From an uncultured Paracoccaceae bacterium (GTDB lineage Bacteria; Pseudomonadota; Alphaproteobacteria; Rhodobacterales; Rhodobacteraceae), in the NCBI GenBank assembly GCA_947496605.1, contig CANMDF010000003.1:186001-250000 (forward strand): a DNA stretch of 64,000 nt, written 5' to 3'. How positions within the stretch are numbered: the stretch's first letter is position 1; each line of letters begins with the position of its first letter. Positions 44,822 through 54,323 of this stretch are shown here, one piece after another. The notes below the pieces were generated by a model. It worked only from the letters and a program-made list of their open reading frames with translations, was not told the origin of the DNA and ran no database searches. The translations under genes and the position numbers were made by a program.

Positions 44822-46690
44822 TCACCCATTCTCATGAAAATAATCATACACCGTCTGCGCCAGTTTCGCTGACACCCCGTTCACCGCTTTCAAATCTGCC
44901 AAATTCGCCCGCGCCACTGCCTTGGCCGATCCAAAGTGCGCCAGCAATGCGCGCTTCCGTGTCGCACCCACGCCGGGCACCTCGTCAAGCGGAGTCGCTC
45001 CGATGGCTTTCGACCGTTTTGCACGGTGCGTACCAATCGCAAACCGGTGGACTTCGTCCCGCATCCGTTGGATGAAATAGAGCACGGGATCGTTGTGCCG
45101 CAGCGCCATGACGGGTTTGCCGGTGCGGTGGAATTCCTCTTTGCCCGCGTCGCGATCAAGGCCCTTGGCCACGCCGACCATGGGTATGTCGCTGACACCG
45201 AGGGCGTCCATGATTTCGCGCACAGCGCTGACTTGCCCTTGTCCGCCATCGATCAGCAGCAGGTCGGGCCATGTGCCTTGCGCACGTTCAGGGTCTTCTT
45301 TCAGCAGGCGTTGAAAGCGGCGGGTCAGCACCTCTTTCATCATGCCAAAATCATCGCCGGGCGTTAGGTCATCGCCGCGGATGTTGAACTTGCGGTATTG
45401 GTTTTTGTCGAAACCATCCGGGCCCGCGACGACCATCGCACCGACAGCATGGGCACCTTGGATGTGCGAGTTATCATAGACCTCGATCCGTTGGGGCACC
45501 TTGTCCATTCCAAACGCCTCGGCCACGCCTTTCAGCAGGCGTGCTTGGGTGGCGGTTTCGGACATCTTGCGTGCAAGACTTTCCCGGGCATTGCGCAAAG
45601 CGTTTTGAACCAGCTCGGCCTTTTCGCCGCGTTGGGGGACCGTGATGTCAACCTTGCGACCGGCTTTTTCGGCCATGGCATCGGCCATAAGATCGTCGTT
45701 GTCCAACCCATGCGACAGGATCAACATACGGGGTGGTTCGCGGTTGGAATAGAACTGGCCGACGAAGGCTTCCATCACCTCGGACGCGTCCTCGTCTCCG
45801 CTGATGCGCGGGTAATAATCGTGGTTGCCCCAGTTCTGGTTGGCACGGATGAAGAACACCTGCACGCAGGCTTGGCCGCCATCGCGGTGCAAGGCGATCA
45901 CGTCGGCCTCAGCCGTGTTCTGCGGGTTAATGCCTTGCGCGGATTGCACCTGGGTCAGCGCCTTGATGCGGTCGCGCAGAGCGGCGGCGCGTTCGAACTC
46001 CATCGCTTCGCTGGCGTCTTGCATTTGTTTTGCGAGCGTTTCTTGGATGCCCTTGGTGCGACCTTGCAAGAATTTCTCAGCGTCGCGGACGGACCCTTCG
46101 TAGTCATGTTCAGAGATCAACCCGCAGCAAGGGCCAGAGCAGCGCTTGATCTGATATTGCAAGCAAGGACGCGTGCGCGTTTCGAAATCGCTATCGGAAC
46201 AATTGCGCAGCAAAAATACCCGTTGCAGTTGATTAAGCGTGCGATTGACAGCACCCGCACCCGCGAAGGGACCATAGTAATTGCCCTTCTGTTTCTTCGC
46301 GCCGCGATGCTTTTTCAACATCGGAAAAGTGTGGTCTTTGGTGACCAGAATATTGGGAAAGGATTTGTCGTCGCGCAGCAGAACATTATAGCGCGGCTTC
46401 AACTGCTTGATCAGGTTCTGCTCAAGCAAGAGCGCCTCGGTCTCAGTGCGCGTTGTCAGGAACATCATCGATGATGTTTCGCTGATCATCCGCGCAATGC
46501 GGGGCGAATGTTGACCGGGACGGGAGTAATTCGACACACGTGCCTTGAGGTTGCGTGCCTTACCAACATACAGGACACGGCTATCAGCATCGAGCATGCG
46601 ATAAACGCCCGGAGATGCGTCCAAAGTGCGCAAATACCCGTGGATCACATCGTATCCAGTCTTGGGTGGGGCTGTTGGTTGCTCGGTCAT
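44822..46690 (-). CDS. uvrC: UvrABC system protein C (excinuclease subunit)
   Basis: About 622 residues. The GIY-YIG nuclease domain is N-terminal (SPGVYRMLDADSRVLYVGKARNLKARV), followed by a UvrB-interacting UVR segment (EAMEFERAAALRDRIKAL), an RNase-H-like endonuclease half (DNSHIQGAHAVGAMVV, LLIDGGQGQ) and C-terminal HhH motifs. It makes both incisions in nucleotide excision repair. The ORF is open to 46759; the ATG at 46690 gives a more usual start, but neither has an obvious ribosome site, so the start is uncertain. Confidence 0.93.
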   Translation of the reverse strand: MTEQPTAPPKTGYDVIHGYLRTLDASPGVYRMLDADSRVLYVGKARNLKARVSNYSRPGQHSPRIARMISETSSMMFLTTRTETEALLLEQNLIKQLKPRYNVLLRDDKSFPNILVTKDHTFPMLKKHRGAKKQKGNYYGPFAGAGAVNRTLNQLQRVFLLRNCSDSDFETRTRPCLQYQIKRCSGPCCGLISEHDYEGSVRDAEKFLQGRTKGIQETLAKQMQDASEAMEFERAAALRDRIKALTQVQSAQGINPQNTAEADVIALHRDGGQACVQVFFIRANQNWGNHDYYPRISGDEDASEVMEAFVGQFYSNREPPRMLILSHGLDNDDLMADAMAEKAGRKVDITVPQRGEKAELVQNALRNARESLARKMSETATQARLLKGVAEAFGMDKVPQRIEVYDNSHIQGAHAVGAMVVAGPDGFDKNQYRKFNIRGDDLTPGDDFGMMKEVLTRRFQRLLKEDPERAQGTWPDLLLIDGGQGQVSAVREIMDALGVSDIPMVGVAKGLDRDAGKEEFHRTGKPVMALRHNDPVLYFIQRMRDEVHRFAIGTHRAKRSKAIGATPLDEVPGVGATRKRALLAHFGSAKAVARANLADLKAVNGVSAKLAQTVYDYFHENG

Positions 46691-46759
46691 GAAGATTACT
46701 GCGTGATTCTCATTTGGCTGCAATGGTAACGCACTGGGGACAAGAGAAAAGGCATCCAC

Positions 46760-46976
46760 GGTTTCTGTGGATAAGTCCGTGGGTTAATCCCAGACAGGTG
46801 GATTTTTTCGTTTGAATTGGCTGGTTTCTGCTGTTTGCCTAAAAAATAGGCAGTTTATTAAGATATTGAAAACACTGTATATTTTTATTGCGATTTGGTT
46901 AACGCCTTGAAAAATAGACTATTTGTGACAAATCCGTGATTGCTGACCTGATGAGGTGTACAACTTTCAGCGGCAT
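46760..46976. other. AT-rich intergenic stretch with small dyads
   Basis: This 217-nt stretch is more AT-rich than its surroundings. It holds TGCCTA-N5-TAGGCA at about 46837-46853 and AAATAG-A-CTATTT at 46912-46924. It lies between the SDR gene and uvrC, both on the minus strand, and probably contains the uvrC promoter and the end of the SDR transcript. Confidence 0.5.
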
Positions 46977-47753
46977 CTACTCGACACCCAGCACATCTGG
47001 TGTCTCCCAAGCCAAATGCTGACCCCCATCAACAGCAATCATTTGCCCTGTCACAGCGGGCGCGTCCAAGAAATAACCCAGCGCTGCCGTGATATCTGAT
47101 GGGTTTGCGCCCCGTTTCAGGACCGTTGCGGCGCGCTGTCTATCAAAGTGGTCCTTGCTTTGCCGGTGCCCTTGCAATGTCGGCCCCGGACCGATTCCGT
47201 TCACCCGAATACGCGGGGCCAGTGCCTGCGCTGTGGTCCGTGTCATTGCCCAAAGACCCATCTTGGCGATCGTGTAACTCATGAACTCAGGCGTCAGTTT
47301 GTGAATGCGCTGGTCAAGCATGTTGATCACGAGGCCGATGGCGACAGGCTCACCTTGATCGTCAGTAGCCGGATCCGGCACTTGGGTCGCAAAATTTTGC
47401 GTCAAAACAAAGGGCGCACGTAGGTTCGAGTCCATGTGGCGGTCCCAGCTATCCCGCGTGCCTGTGCTGATATTGTCGTATTCGAAAATTGATGCGTTGT
47501 TCACCAGACACGTCAGGGGCCCGCCCAGCGCATCCGACGCGCGTCCGATCAAGGCTTGTGTCGCATCCTCATCCAGCAAATCAGCCTGTAACGCGACGCC
47601 CTGACGCCCCAACGTAGCAAGTTGGGCCACGGTCTCCTGTGCGCCTACTTCTGAGCCTGCATAGTGCACAGCCACGTCGTAGCCCCGTTGCCCAAGATAA
47701 AGTGCCATCGCTTGGCCTAGCCGCGCACCTGCACCGGTCACCAGCGCCCTCAT
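46977..47753 (-). CDS. SDR-family oxidoreductase (FolM/pteridine-reductase-like)
   Basis: 258 residues. NAD(P)-binding TGAGARLG (near 6-13), NNAS, and catalytic SYTIAK (Tyr and Lys). The GARLG fingerprint, in place of the usual GxxxGIG, points to the FolM/PTR1 dihydromonapterin/pteridine reductase group. Its ATG overlaps the stop of the 54-residue gene upstream (ATGA), making it the third member of a coupled trio. Confidence 0.85.
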   Translation of the reverse strand: MRALVTGAGARLGQAMALYLGQRGYDVAVHYAGSEVGAQETVAQLATLGRQGVALQADLLDEDATQALIGRASDALGGPLTCLVNNASIFEYDNISTGTRDSWDRHMDSNLRAPFVLTQNFATQVPDPATDDQGEPVAIGLVINMLDQRIHKLTPEFMSYTIAKMGLWAMTRTTAQALAPRIRVNGIGPGPTLQGHRQSKDHFDRQRAATVLKRGANPSDITAALGYFLDAPAVTGQMIAVDGGQHLAWETPDVLGVE

Positions 47754-47914
47754 TTACGTTTCTCGCACGCGCAGGGCCCTTTGCCGATCCGGTAGCGGAG
47801 GCACTTGGGGCATTTCGCCTGTGCCAACCGTGCCTGTCCGGGAAATCGCCATTTTCCAAACATCGCGAGCACCAGCATAAACGCCAGAAAGATAAAGATC
47901 GCTTTGAGGATCAA
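47750..47914 (-). CDS. 54-residue membrane-anchored four-cysteine protein
   Basis: A real small gene that a 60-residue cutoff misses. A TTG start (47914) overlaps the S49-peptidase stop as TTGA, and the stop overlaps the SDR start as ATGA, so it is translationally coupled on both sides. The product has one hydrophobic helix (about 2-20) followed by a basic tail with Cys35-Pro-Lys-Cys38 and Cys48-Ala-Cys50, which looks like a small zinc-ribbon-type site. It is probably a single-pass membrane protein with the tail on the cytoplasmic side (inference from the positive charge). No named family recognized. Confidence 0.8.
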   Translation of the reverse strand: MILKAIFIFLAFMLVLAMFGKWRFPGQARLAQAKCPKCLRYRIGKGPCACEKRK

Positions 47915-48705
47915 AGGCCGAACCTCGCAAAGGCGGCGCGTTCTTCAACGCCTGCAACGGCATCATCGACGATTTGCGCACCGAAGCGGGACAGGAACGA
48001 CTTCTTTTGCCCGTAGCGCCGGAATTGTACCTTATCGCCGAAGCGGTCCTTCATGACCGGCGCAAGGTGGCCGATGCCATCAGCAAGCCCTTCATCAATG
48101 CCCTTTTGGCCGATGTAGACTTCGCCTGTGAAAAGGTCGGGGTTGTCGGACAGTTTCGGCCCACGCCGCGATTTCACGTAATCAATGAAAGTTGCATGCA
48201 GATCTTCCAGCCAGCCTTTCAGCTTTTTCACATCAGCCGGTTTCTCAGGCTTGAACGGGTCCATCATGGATTTGGATTTGCCAGCCGTGTGCACGCGGCG
48301 CTCAACCCCGATTTTCTCAATCGCGTTTGTCGCCCCAAAGCCCGCGCTAATGACACCAATGGACCCCGTGATTGAACAGCTATCCACATAAATCTCATCC
48401 GCAGCACAGGCGAGCCAATAACCACCAGAGGCCGCCACATCTTCGACGAAGGCAAAGACGGGTATCTTCTTTTCGTCAGCCAAACGGCGGATGCGCGACG
48501 CGATCAGTGATGACTGGACAGGTGACCCACCAGGGCAGTTGATTTCCAACGCGACAGCGGCTGGTTTCCCTTTGCTGAACGCTTTCTCAATCACAGGCGC
48601 AAGGCTGGGATTATCCAAACCGCGACCGGAATTGGCGATGGCACCTTGCAGTCGAATGACAGCGACAAAGGGATCGGACTTCATAAATGGGATGTATTTT
48701 TTCAT
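47911..48705 (-). CDS. S49-family serine peptidase (SppA/SohB-like)
   Basis: 264 residues with the Ser/Lys dyad: Ser93 (DVAASGGYW) and Lys145 (AGKSKSMMDP), by alignment with SppA. It has no N-terminal membrane helix or signal, so it may act in the cytoplasm or at the inner face with a membrane partner. It cleaves peptides left in the membrane, such as signal peptides. The following 54-residue gene overlaps its stop by 4 nt and may be its membrane anchor (inference). Confidence 0.9.
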   Translation of the reverse strand: MKKYIPFMKSDPFVAVIRLQGAIANSGRGLDNPSLAPVIEKAFSKGKPAAVALEINCPGGSPVQSSLIASRIRRLADEKKIPVFAFVEDVAASGGYWLACAADEIYVDSCSITGSIGVISAGFGATNAIEKIGVERRVHTAGKSKSMMDPFKPEKPADVKKLKGWLEDLHATFIDYVKSRRGPKLSDNPDLFTGEVYIGQKGIDEGLADGIGHLAPVMKDRFGDKVQFRRYGQKKSFLSRFGAQIVDDAVAGVEERAAFARFGL

Positions 48706-48743
48706 ATTCTTTTACTTAGGTTGCTCAACGAGAGGCGCAAGGG

Positions 48744-49505
48744 TCACTGCCTGATCCGCCAACCCGTCCGAAAGATCCACCAAATGATCGCAAGGCATAT
48801 TCCCGTGAAGCATGCGATGGCAAACAGCGAGATACCAATCGCCACGTCTGCTTCGCCAAAGAATGACCAACGGAAACCGCTAATCAGATACACAACCGGA
48901 TTAAACAGTGTGATTGTCTGCCAAACAGGCGGCAGCATCGTGATGGAATAGAAAGACCCGCCCAGGAAAACGAGTGGCGTGATCACCAAAAGCGGGATCA
49001 GTTGCAGCTTTTCAAAGTTGTCAGCCCAGATGCCGATGATGAAGCCCAACAGTGAAAAACTGACACATGTCAGCACAAGAAAAAGCATCATCATGATTGG
49101 GTGCTTGATCTGAATGTCCACAAAAAAGAATGCGGTGACAAGAATGATGATCCCGATAAATAAGGCCTTGGTTGCGGCGGCCCCGACATAGCCTGCGACA
49201 ACCTCAAGGAAACTGATGGGCGCTGACAGCAATTCGTAGATCGTGCCGATGAATTTCGGGAAATAGATACCGAAACTGGCGTTTGATGTGGCCTGCGTCA
49301 TCACCGACAGCATGATCAGGCCGGGCACGATAAATGCGCCATAGCTGACGCCCTCGACCTCTTGGATACGGCTACCGATAGCCGCTCCAAAGACCACAAA
49401 ATAGAGCGATGTCGATAGAACAGGTGAGATCAAGCTTTGCGTGATCGTACGGAAAAACCGGCGCATCTCGAAGATGTAAATTGTCCAGACGGCATTAAAG
49501 TTCAT
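48744..49505 (-). CDS. ABC-2-type transporter permease
   Basis: 253 residues with six hydrophobic helices. An ABC-2 membrane domain of the DrrB/NodJ/YadH type, starting with [27 protein letters not shown]. Forms an exporter with the ATPase gene that overlaps it by 4 nt. Substrate unknown; such pairs often carry drugs, polysaccharides or lipids. Confidence 0.9.
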   Translation of the reverse strand: MNFNAVWTIYIFEMRRFFRTITQSLISPVLSTSLYFVVFGAAIGSRIQEVEGVSYGAFIVPGLIMLSVMTQATSNASFGIYFPKFIGTIYELLSAPISFLEVVAGYVGAAATKALFIGIIILVTAFFFVDIQIKHPIMMMLFLVLTCVSFSLLGFIIGIWADNFEKLQLIPLLVITPLVFLGGSFYSITMLPPVWQTITLFNPVVYLISGFRWSFFGEADVAIGISLFAIACFTGICLAIIWWIFRTGWRIRQ

Positions 49506-50428
49506 GGTGTTTCCTTTACCAAACCGACAAAGATATCTTCCAGACTGCTTTGCTGAGTTTGGATGTCTTTCATTTGCAAACCGGCCTTTTGCAGGTCGTT
49601 CAAAAGGGTTGTGATACCGGTGCGTTCACCCTTGGTGTCATAGCTATAGGTCAGCGACAGCCCGTCTTTGGCGCGCTCCAAGTCATAAGCAGAAAGGGCA
49701 GCAGGGATTTCATCAACAGCTTCGGTCAACTCGATCTTCAACTGCTTTTGGCCCATCTGCGCCATCAGATCGGCTTTGTCTTGGATCAGCAGGATTTCAC
49801 CCTTGTTGATAACCCCGACCCTGTCGGCAATGGCTTCGGCTTCCTCAATATAATGCGTCGTCAGGATGATCGTGACGCCCGAGGCTTTTAGCCCTGCGAC
49901 CACGTCCCACATGTCTTTGCGTAGCTCGACATCAACGCCCGCGGTGGGTTCATCAAGGAACAAAACACGCGGTTCATGGCTGAGGGCCTTGGCAATGAGA
50001 ACACGCCGTTTCATGCCGCCTGACAGCGTCATGATCTTGTTGTCCTTCTTGTCGTGCAGCGACAGTTGCTTCAACACGTCTTCGACGTAGGCATCGTTGC
50101 GTGGCTTGCCAAAGATGCCCCGCGAAAAACTGACCGAATTCATCACGGTCTCAAACGGTTCTAGGTTGATCTCTTGCGGCACAAGGCCGATCAAATCACG
50201 CGCCGCGCGGTAAGCCGTTTGGGTGTCATGCCCGCCCACAGTGATCTTGCCCGAAGTCGGCAGCGTGATCCCGCAAATCGTCGAAATAAGCGTCGTTTTT
50301 CCGGCACCGTTTGGACCCAGAAGCGCAAGTATCTCGCCTTCTTCGATATCAAGGTTCACGGACTTGAGGGCCTCAAAGCCCCCGGCGTAAGCCTTGCGCA
50401 GGTTTTGAACAGATACGATCGCTGACAT
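49502..50428 (-). CDS. ABC exporter ATP-binding protein (DrrA/YadG-type)
   Basis: 308 residues. Walker A GPNGAGKT (about 38-45), signature LSGGMKRR (about 140), Walker [13 protein letters not shown], and a C-terminal extension (about 230-308) typical of DrrA-type exporters. Gives energy to the permease at 48744-49505. A weak dyad lies 18-31 nt upstream (50446-50458) but I do not claim an operator. Substrate unknown. Confidence 0.92.
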   Translation of the reverse strand: MSAIVSVQNLRKAYAGGFEALKSVNLDIEEGEILALLGPNGAGKTTLISTICGITLPTSGKITVGGHDTQTAYRAARDLIGLVPQEINLEPFETVMNSVSFSRGIFGKPRNDAYVEDVLKQLSLHDKKDNKIMTLSGGMKRRVLIAKALSHEPRVLFLDEPTAGVDVELRKDMWDVVAGLKASGVTIILTTHYIEEAEAIADRVGVINKGEILLIQDKADLMAQMGQKQLKIELTEAVDEIPAALSAYDLERAKDGLSLTYSYDTKGERTGITTLLNDLQKAGLQMKDIQTQQSSLEDIFVGLVKETP

Positions 50429-50617
50429 GGGGTGGCCTTTAGTTTGGTTTACCGAACCTAATGGCGTCAGTTAGTAAGCGAAAGTGCAAACACGGATTGA
50501 AACAATCTAACGTGAGATCAATCCTCTGGAGCTCTTGCACGATTCTCCGAGAAGTCGTCTCAAATACTTGATCAATACTGCGATCTAAATATGCTCATCG
50601 GATACCGGGGACAGCTC

Positions 50618-51499
50618 ATGACACTTCAAGCACTGCTTTCAAACGCTATCAGATTTATGGAGGACATTGGTCTGGACAGTGGGTTCCGCAGCTTCGATGT
50701 GCGCAACATGGCTATCATGAAGACACCTATGACCAAGATGTCGTCCTGCTCTGTGGTGGAACCTTTGGTCGGCCTTGTGCTTCAGGGTAGCAAGGCCGCG
50801 CAATATGGCACTGAGAGCGTTCGCTATCATCCCGGCGATGTCGTTGTCATTGGTCAGGCTTTGCCAATGACCTCTGCGCTGATCGATGCTTCAGTCGACG
50901 AACCCTACATCGCACTCTACATCAGTCTTGATCTGAACGTCTTGCGCAGCGTGTACAACGATATGGGTGGATCAGCCCAAGATAACGCGGGGCCCGCTTT
51001 GGCATCAGGCGCCGCAAGCCCCGAAATTATTGACTCTGTTGCACGCATGTTCAACTTAAACGGCGATCCTGCGGCAGAACAAACCTTAGGTGAGGCCGCA
51101 TTGCGCGAGGTTTACTTTTGGGTTTTGCGCAGTGACCAAGGCGATACACTGCGCCGCGTTATTCGCGCTGATAGCAAGGCCAATCAGATCACGAAAGCGA
51201 TTGCGCATATCAGGCGTGAATATCGCAATACGATCAAAGCCTCTGACCTTGCCGCGATCGCGGGGATGAGCGCTTCCGTGTTCTATGACGCTTTCAAACA
51301 GACAACCGCGAACAGCCCTTTGCAGTTTCAAAAGGATCTTCGCCTGACGGATGCGCACCAAATGTTGCAGCAGACTTCATCACCGATTTCTGAGATCGCA
51401 TACAGCGTAGGTTATGAAAGTGCCGCGCAGTTCAGCCGTGAGTTCTCAAAGAAGTTTGGCGCGTCACCTAAGGCCTTTGCGAACATGGCACATGCTTAG
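50618..51499 (+). CDS. AraC-family transcriptional regulator (AraC_N type)
   Basis: 293 residues. An N-terminal AraC_N-type (DUF1938-like) cupin domain (VVEPLVGLVLQGSKAAQYGTESV) and a C-terminal double HTH (about 200-290, with IKASDLAAIAGMSASVFYDAFKQTT and ISEIAYSVGYESAAQFSREFSKKFG). The start at 50618 is preferred, although 50591 is possible. It stands before an SDR gene on the same strand (138-nt gap), its likely target. Confidence 0.9.
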   Translation: MTLQALLSNAIRFMEDIGLDSGFRSFDVRNMAIMKTPMTKMSSCSVVEPLVGLVLQGSKAAQYGTESVRYHPGDVVVIGQALPMTSALIDASVDEPYIALYISLDLNVLRSVYNDMGGSAQDNAGPALASGAASPEIIDSVARMFNLNGDPAAEQTLGEAALREVYFWVLRSDQGDTLRRVIRADSKANQITKAIAHIRREYRNTIKASDLAAIAGMSASVFYDAFKQTTANSPLQFQKDLRLTDAHQMLQQTSSPISEIAYSVGYESAAQFSREFSKKFGASPKAFANMAHA

Positions 51500-51637
51500 G
51501 TAGTGCCATTCTTTCCTGCTTTCCGGAGAATCAGGCAAGTGTAGCGGAGAAAGCAAAGTGGTCGTCTGCCAAACCAAACCATAGCTTGGGTGCAAGGCTT
51601 ACGGGGCCAAATCGCCCCATCTATGAAAGGACCTCAC

Positions 51638-52615
51638 ATGGCTATTTCTGATCAACAACAAATCGACTCCGGTTTTCACGCCAAGAGCACAGCATCCGAA
51701 GTGTTGGCCGATATCGACCTTGCAGGGAAGACCGCTATTGTTACTGGCGGGTACAGCGGAATCGGGCTGGAAACTGTGCGCGCACTGGCCGACAAAGGTG
51801 CATCCGTGATCGTTCCCGTGCGTTCTGAGGCAAAAGCGCAAGAAAACCTATCCGCGCTCAGTGGGGACATCAAAACAGCACCGATGGATTTGGCTGACTT
51901 GTCCTCTGTCAAAGCATTTGCGCAATCAGTCACCTCTGATCTGTCGCAACTTCACCTGCTGATCAATAACGCAGGCATCATGGCATGCCCCGAAGCGCGT
52001 GTTGGGCAAGGTTGGGAATCACAATTTGGTATCTGCCATATGGGCCATTTCGCCCTGACCAAAGCACTGTTTCGATTATTAGAGGCGACACCAGGTGCGC
52101 GCACCGTGGCACTTTCGTCAACTGCACACAGAATGTCTGACGTTCAGTGGGACGATATCCAATTCGAAAGCACTGAATATGAGAAATGGCGTGCTTATGG
52201 GCAGGCTAAGACCGCCAACGCCTTGTTTGCCAATGCCTTGTCGCGTCGCCTAAAGCCGGCTGGTGGACATGCGTTTTCCGTTCATCCGGGCGGTATTTTC
52301 ACACCCTTGCAACGGCATCTGCCAAAGGAAGAGATGATTGTCCTCGGTTGGCTGGGCGAAGACGGAGAACCGTCCGAAATGGCAAAGGCTGGGTTCAAAA
52401 CGCCCGAACAAGGGGCATCCACAACGCTATGGGCCGCAACATCACCGCAGCTTGAAGGCGTCGCTGGTGTCTATTGCGAAGACGCAAATGTCGCTGCAAT
52501 AACTGACCCCGAAAACCCGATGGCACGCTTTGTGGGCGTGGACCCTCATGCTTGCGATGACGATAACGCCGAACGGCTTTGGGATATCAGCGAACGTCTG
52601 CTTGCGGACGCTTAA
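51638..52615 (+). CDS. Short-chain dehydrogenase (retinol-dehydrogenase-like)
   Basis: 325 residues. NAD(P)-binding TGGYSGIG (about 38-45), NNAG and catalytic YGQAK (Tyr and Lys) are clear. The C-terminal extension resembles the retinol-dehydrogenase/oxidoreductase group. ATG 51638 has GAAAGGA 7 nt upstream. Converges with potI, sharing a TTAA at the two stop codons (52612-52615). Substrate unknown; control by the upstream AraC protein is plausible. Confidence 0.86.
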   Translation: MAISDQQQIDSGFHAKSTASEVLADIDLAGKTAIVTGGYSGIGLETVRALADKGASVIVPVRSEAKAQENLSALSGDIKTAPMDLADLSSVKAFAQSVTSDLSQLHLLINNAGIMACPEARVGQGWESQFGICHMGHFALTKALFRLLEATPGARTVALSSTAHRMSDVQWDDIQFESTEYEKWRAYGQAKTANALFANALSRRLKPAGGHAFSVHPGGIFTPLQRHLPKEEMIVLGWLGEDGEPSEMAKAGFKTPEQGASTTLWAATSPQLEGVAGVYCEDANVAAITDPENPMARFVGVDPHACDDDNAERLWDISERLLADA

Positions 52616-53430
52616 CCCGTCTGTTCGGCCATGCGTTCTTCGCGCTGTCGCCGCATCACCGCACGTTTTGTTGTGAGTGATGCGGCGATCGTGCCAATGG
52701 TCACAATCATAATCAGGATGGTTGATAGCGCGTTGATCTCAGGACTGACGCCAAGGCGGATCGAGCTAAAGACTTTGATCGGCAAAGTGGTCGCGGATGG
52801 CCCCGCAACAAATGACGCGATAACCAGATCGTCCAGCGAAAGCGTTAGCGCCAATAGCCAGCCAGAAATGACTGCGGGTGCGATGATCGGCAGCGTGACA
52901 AGGCGGAACGCTTCAAAGGGCGTGCAGCCAAGATCAAGCGCTGCCTCCTCAACGGAGCGATCAAAACTGACCAAACGCGAGCTGACCACAACCGACACGT
53001 AGCACATCGAAAACGTGGCATGGGCAAGGACAATGGTGAACATCCCGCGATCCAACCCAATGGATATGAATAACAGCAACAACGACAGACCTGTGATCAC
53101 TTCGGGCATCACCAATGGCGCATAGATCATGCCTGAAAACAGGGTCCGGCCATAGAACCGCCCACCCCGCACCAAGACATAAGCCCCCATTGTGCCCAGA
53201 ACCGTCGCGATCAAAGACGATGCCAGCGCCACCTTAAACGTGACCCAAGCGGCATCCAAAAACGCCTCATTCTGGAACAGCTCACCATACCATTTGGTGG
53301 AAAATCCGCCCCAAACCGTGACCAATTTGGATTCGTTGAAGCTGTAGATAATCACGATGATCATCGGGATATAGAGGAACGCAAATCCTAGCGTCAGCGA
53401 GGTTGCGTTGAACCATGTCAGCCGTCTCAT
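52612..53430 (-). CDS. potI: Polyamine ABC transporter permease PotI-like
   Basis: 272 residues with six membrane helices and the EAA-type loop (VEEAALDLGCTPFEAFRLVTLPIIAP) that contacts the ATPase. Overlaps potH by 4 nt. Last gene of potFGHI on the minus strand. Confidence 0.9.
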   Translation of the reverse strand: MRRLTWFNATSLTLGFAFLYIPMIIVIIYSFNESKLVTVWGGFSTKWYGELFQNEAFLDAAWVTFKVALASSLIATVLGTMGAYVLVRGGRFYGRTLFSGMIYAPLVMPEVITGLSLLLLFISIGLDRGMFTIVLAHATFSMCYVSVVVSSRLVSFDRSVEEAALDLGCTPFEAFRLVTLPIIAPAVISGWLLALTLSLDDLVIASFVAGPSATTLPIKVFSSIRLGVSPEINALSTILIMIVTIGTIAASLTTKRAVMRRQREERMAEQTG

Positions 53431-54323
53431 GCCTCCGCCTCCATCTGCTTTTGCTCATTGCGTTGATAGAGCACGATGGGGATGATCAAGATCAGCAACA
53501 AGATGACAGCCACGGCACCTGCGACAGGCCAATCGCGGTTAGCAAAGAATTCTTCATACAAGACTTTGCCGATCATCAATGTGTCGGACCCGCCCAACAA
53601 TGATGGAATCACGAATTCGCCCAGTGCTGGGATGAACACAAGGAAACATCCCGCGATAATGCCCGCCTTGGACAGCGGCACCGTAATCCGCCAGAACGCC
53701 TCGGTCCGCGAGCATCCCAAGTCCTCGGCAGCTTCCAATAGCGACCCATCCAGCTTGGTCAGCGTCGCATAGATCGGCAGGATCATGAACGGGCAATAGG
53801 TGTAGACGATGCCAATATAGACGGCGATATTCGTATTCAAAATTGTCAGCGGATCATTGATGATGCCAGTCCACATCAGGAACTGGTTCAACATCCCCTC
53901 TTGGCTGAGGATACCAATCAGCGAGTAAACGCGGATCAGAAAGCTGGTCCAGAACGGCAGGATCACCAACAGCATCAATGTTGGCTGCCATTCTTTGGGG
54001 GCGTTCGCCATGCCGTAAGCGATGGGAAAGCCGATCAGCAGACAAAAGAAAGTTGAGATCAGCGCAATTTTCAAGCTGGATAGGTAGCTTTTCCAATAGA
54101 GATCATCAGTCGCCAGAAACTCAAAATTCTCAAAATCAAGCTGGGAGGCAAAGTCGCGGAAGCCCGCCCAGCCTTCGGATAACTCCAGTGTTGGCGTGTA
54201 AGGTGGGATCGCAAGTGCAATGTCGGAAAGCGATATCTTGAAGACGATCAGGAACGGCACCAGAAACAAGGCCAAGAGCCAGAAATAGGGAACCGCGATC
54301 AAAGAGAAACGGCGCAGGTTCAT
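53427..54323 (-). CDS. potH: Polyamine ABC transporter permease PotH-like
   Basis: 298 residues, six helices, EAA-type loop (LLEAAEDLGCSRTEAFWRITVPLSKAGI). It pairs with PotI. Coupled tightly to potG (1-nt overlap) and potI (4-nt overlap). Confidence 0.9.
   Translation of the reverse strand: MNLRRFSLIAVPYFWLLALFLVPFLIVFKISLSDIALAIPPYTPTLELSEGWAGFRDFASQLDFENFEFLATDDLYWKSYLSSLKIALISTFFCLLIGFPIAYGMANAPKEWQPTLMLLVILPFWTSFLIRVYSLIGILSQEGMLNQFLMWTGIINDPLTILNTNIAVYIGIVYTYCPFMILPIYATLTKLDGSLLEAAEDLGCSRTEAFWRITVPLSKAGIIAGCFLVFIPALGEFVIPSLLGGSDTLMIGKVLYEEFFANRDWPVAGAVAVILLLILIIPIVLYQRNEQKQMEAEA

Noticed and set aside
45398..46474. Long plus-strand open frame (358 codons) opposite uvrC
   Set aside because: Antisense to uvrC with no recognizable motif; coding evidence is only for uvrC.
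47754..47981. 75-codon frame in the S49/SDR gap
   Set aside because: It is out of frame with the better supported 54-residue gene, which has the overlaps and the cysteine pattern.
50446..50458. GGTT-N5-AACC dyad upstream of the ABC exporter
   Set aside because: The core is only 4 bp on each side and imperfect when extended, so it is not more than chance level.
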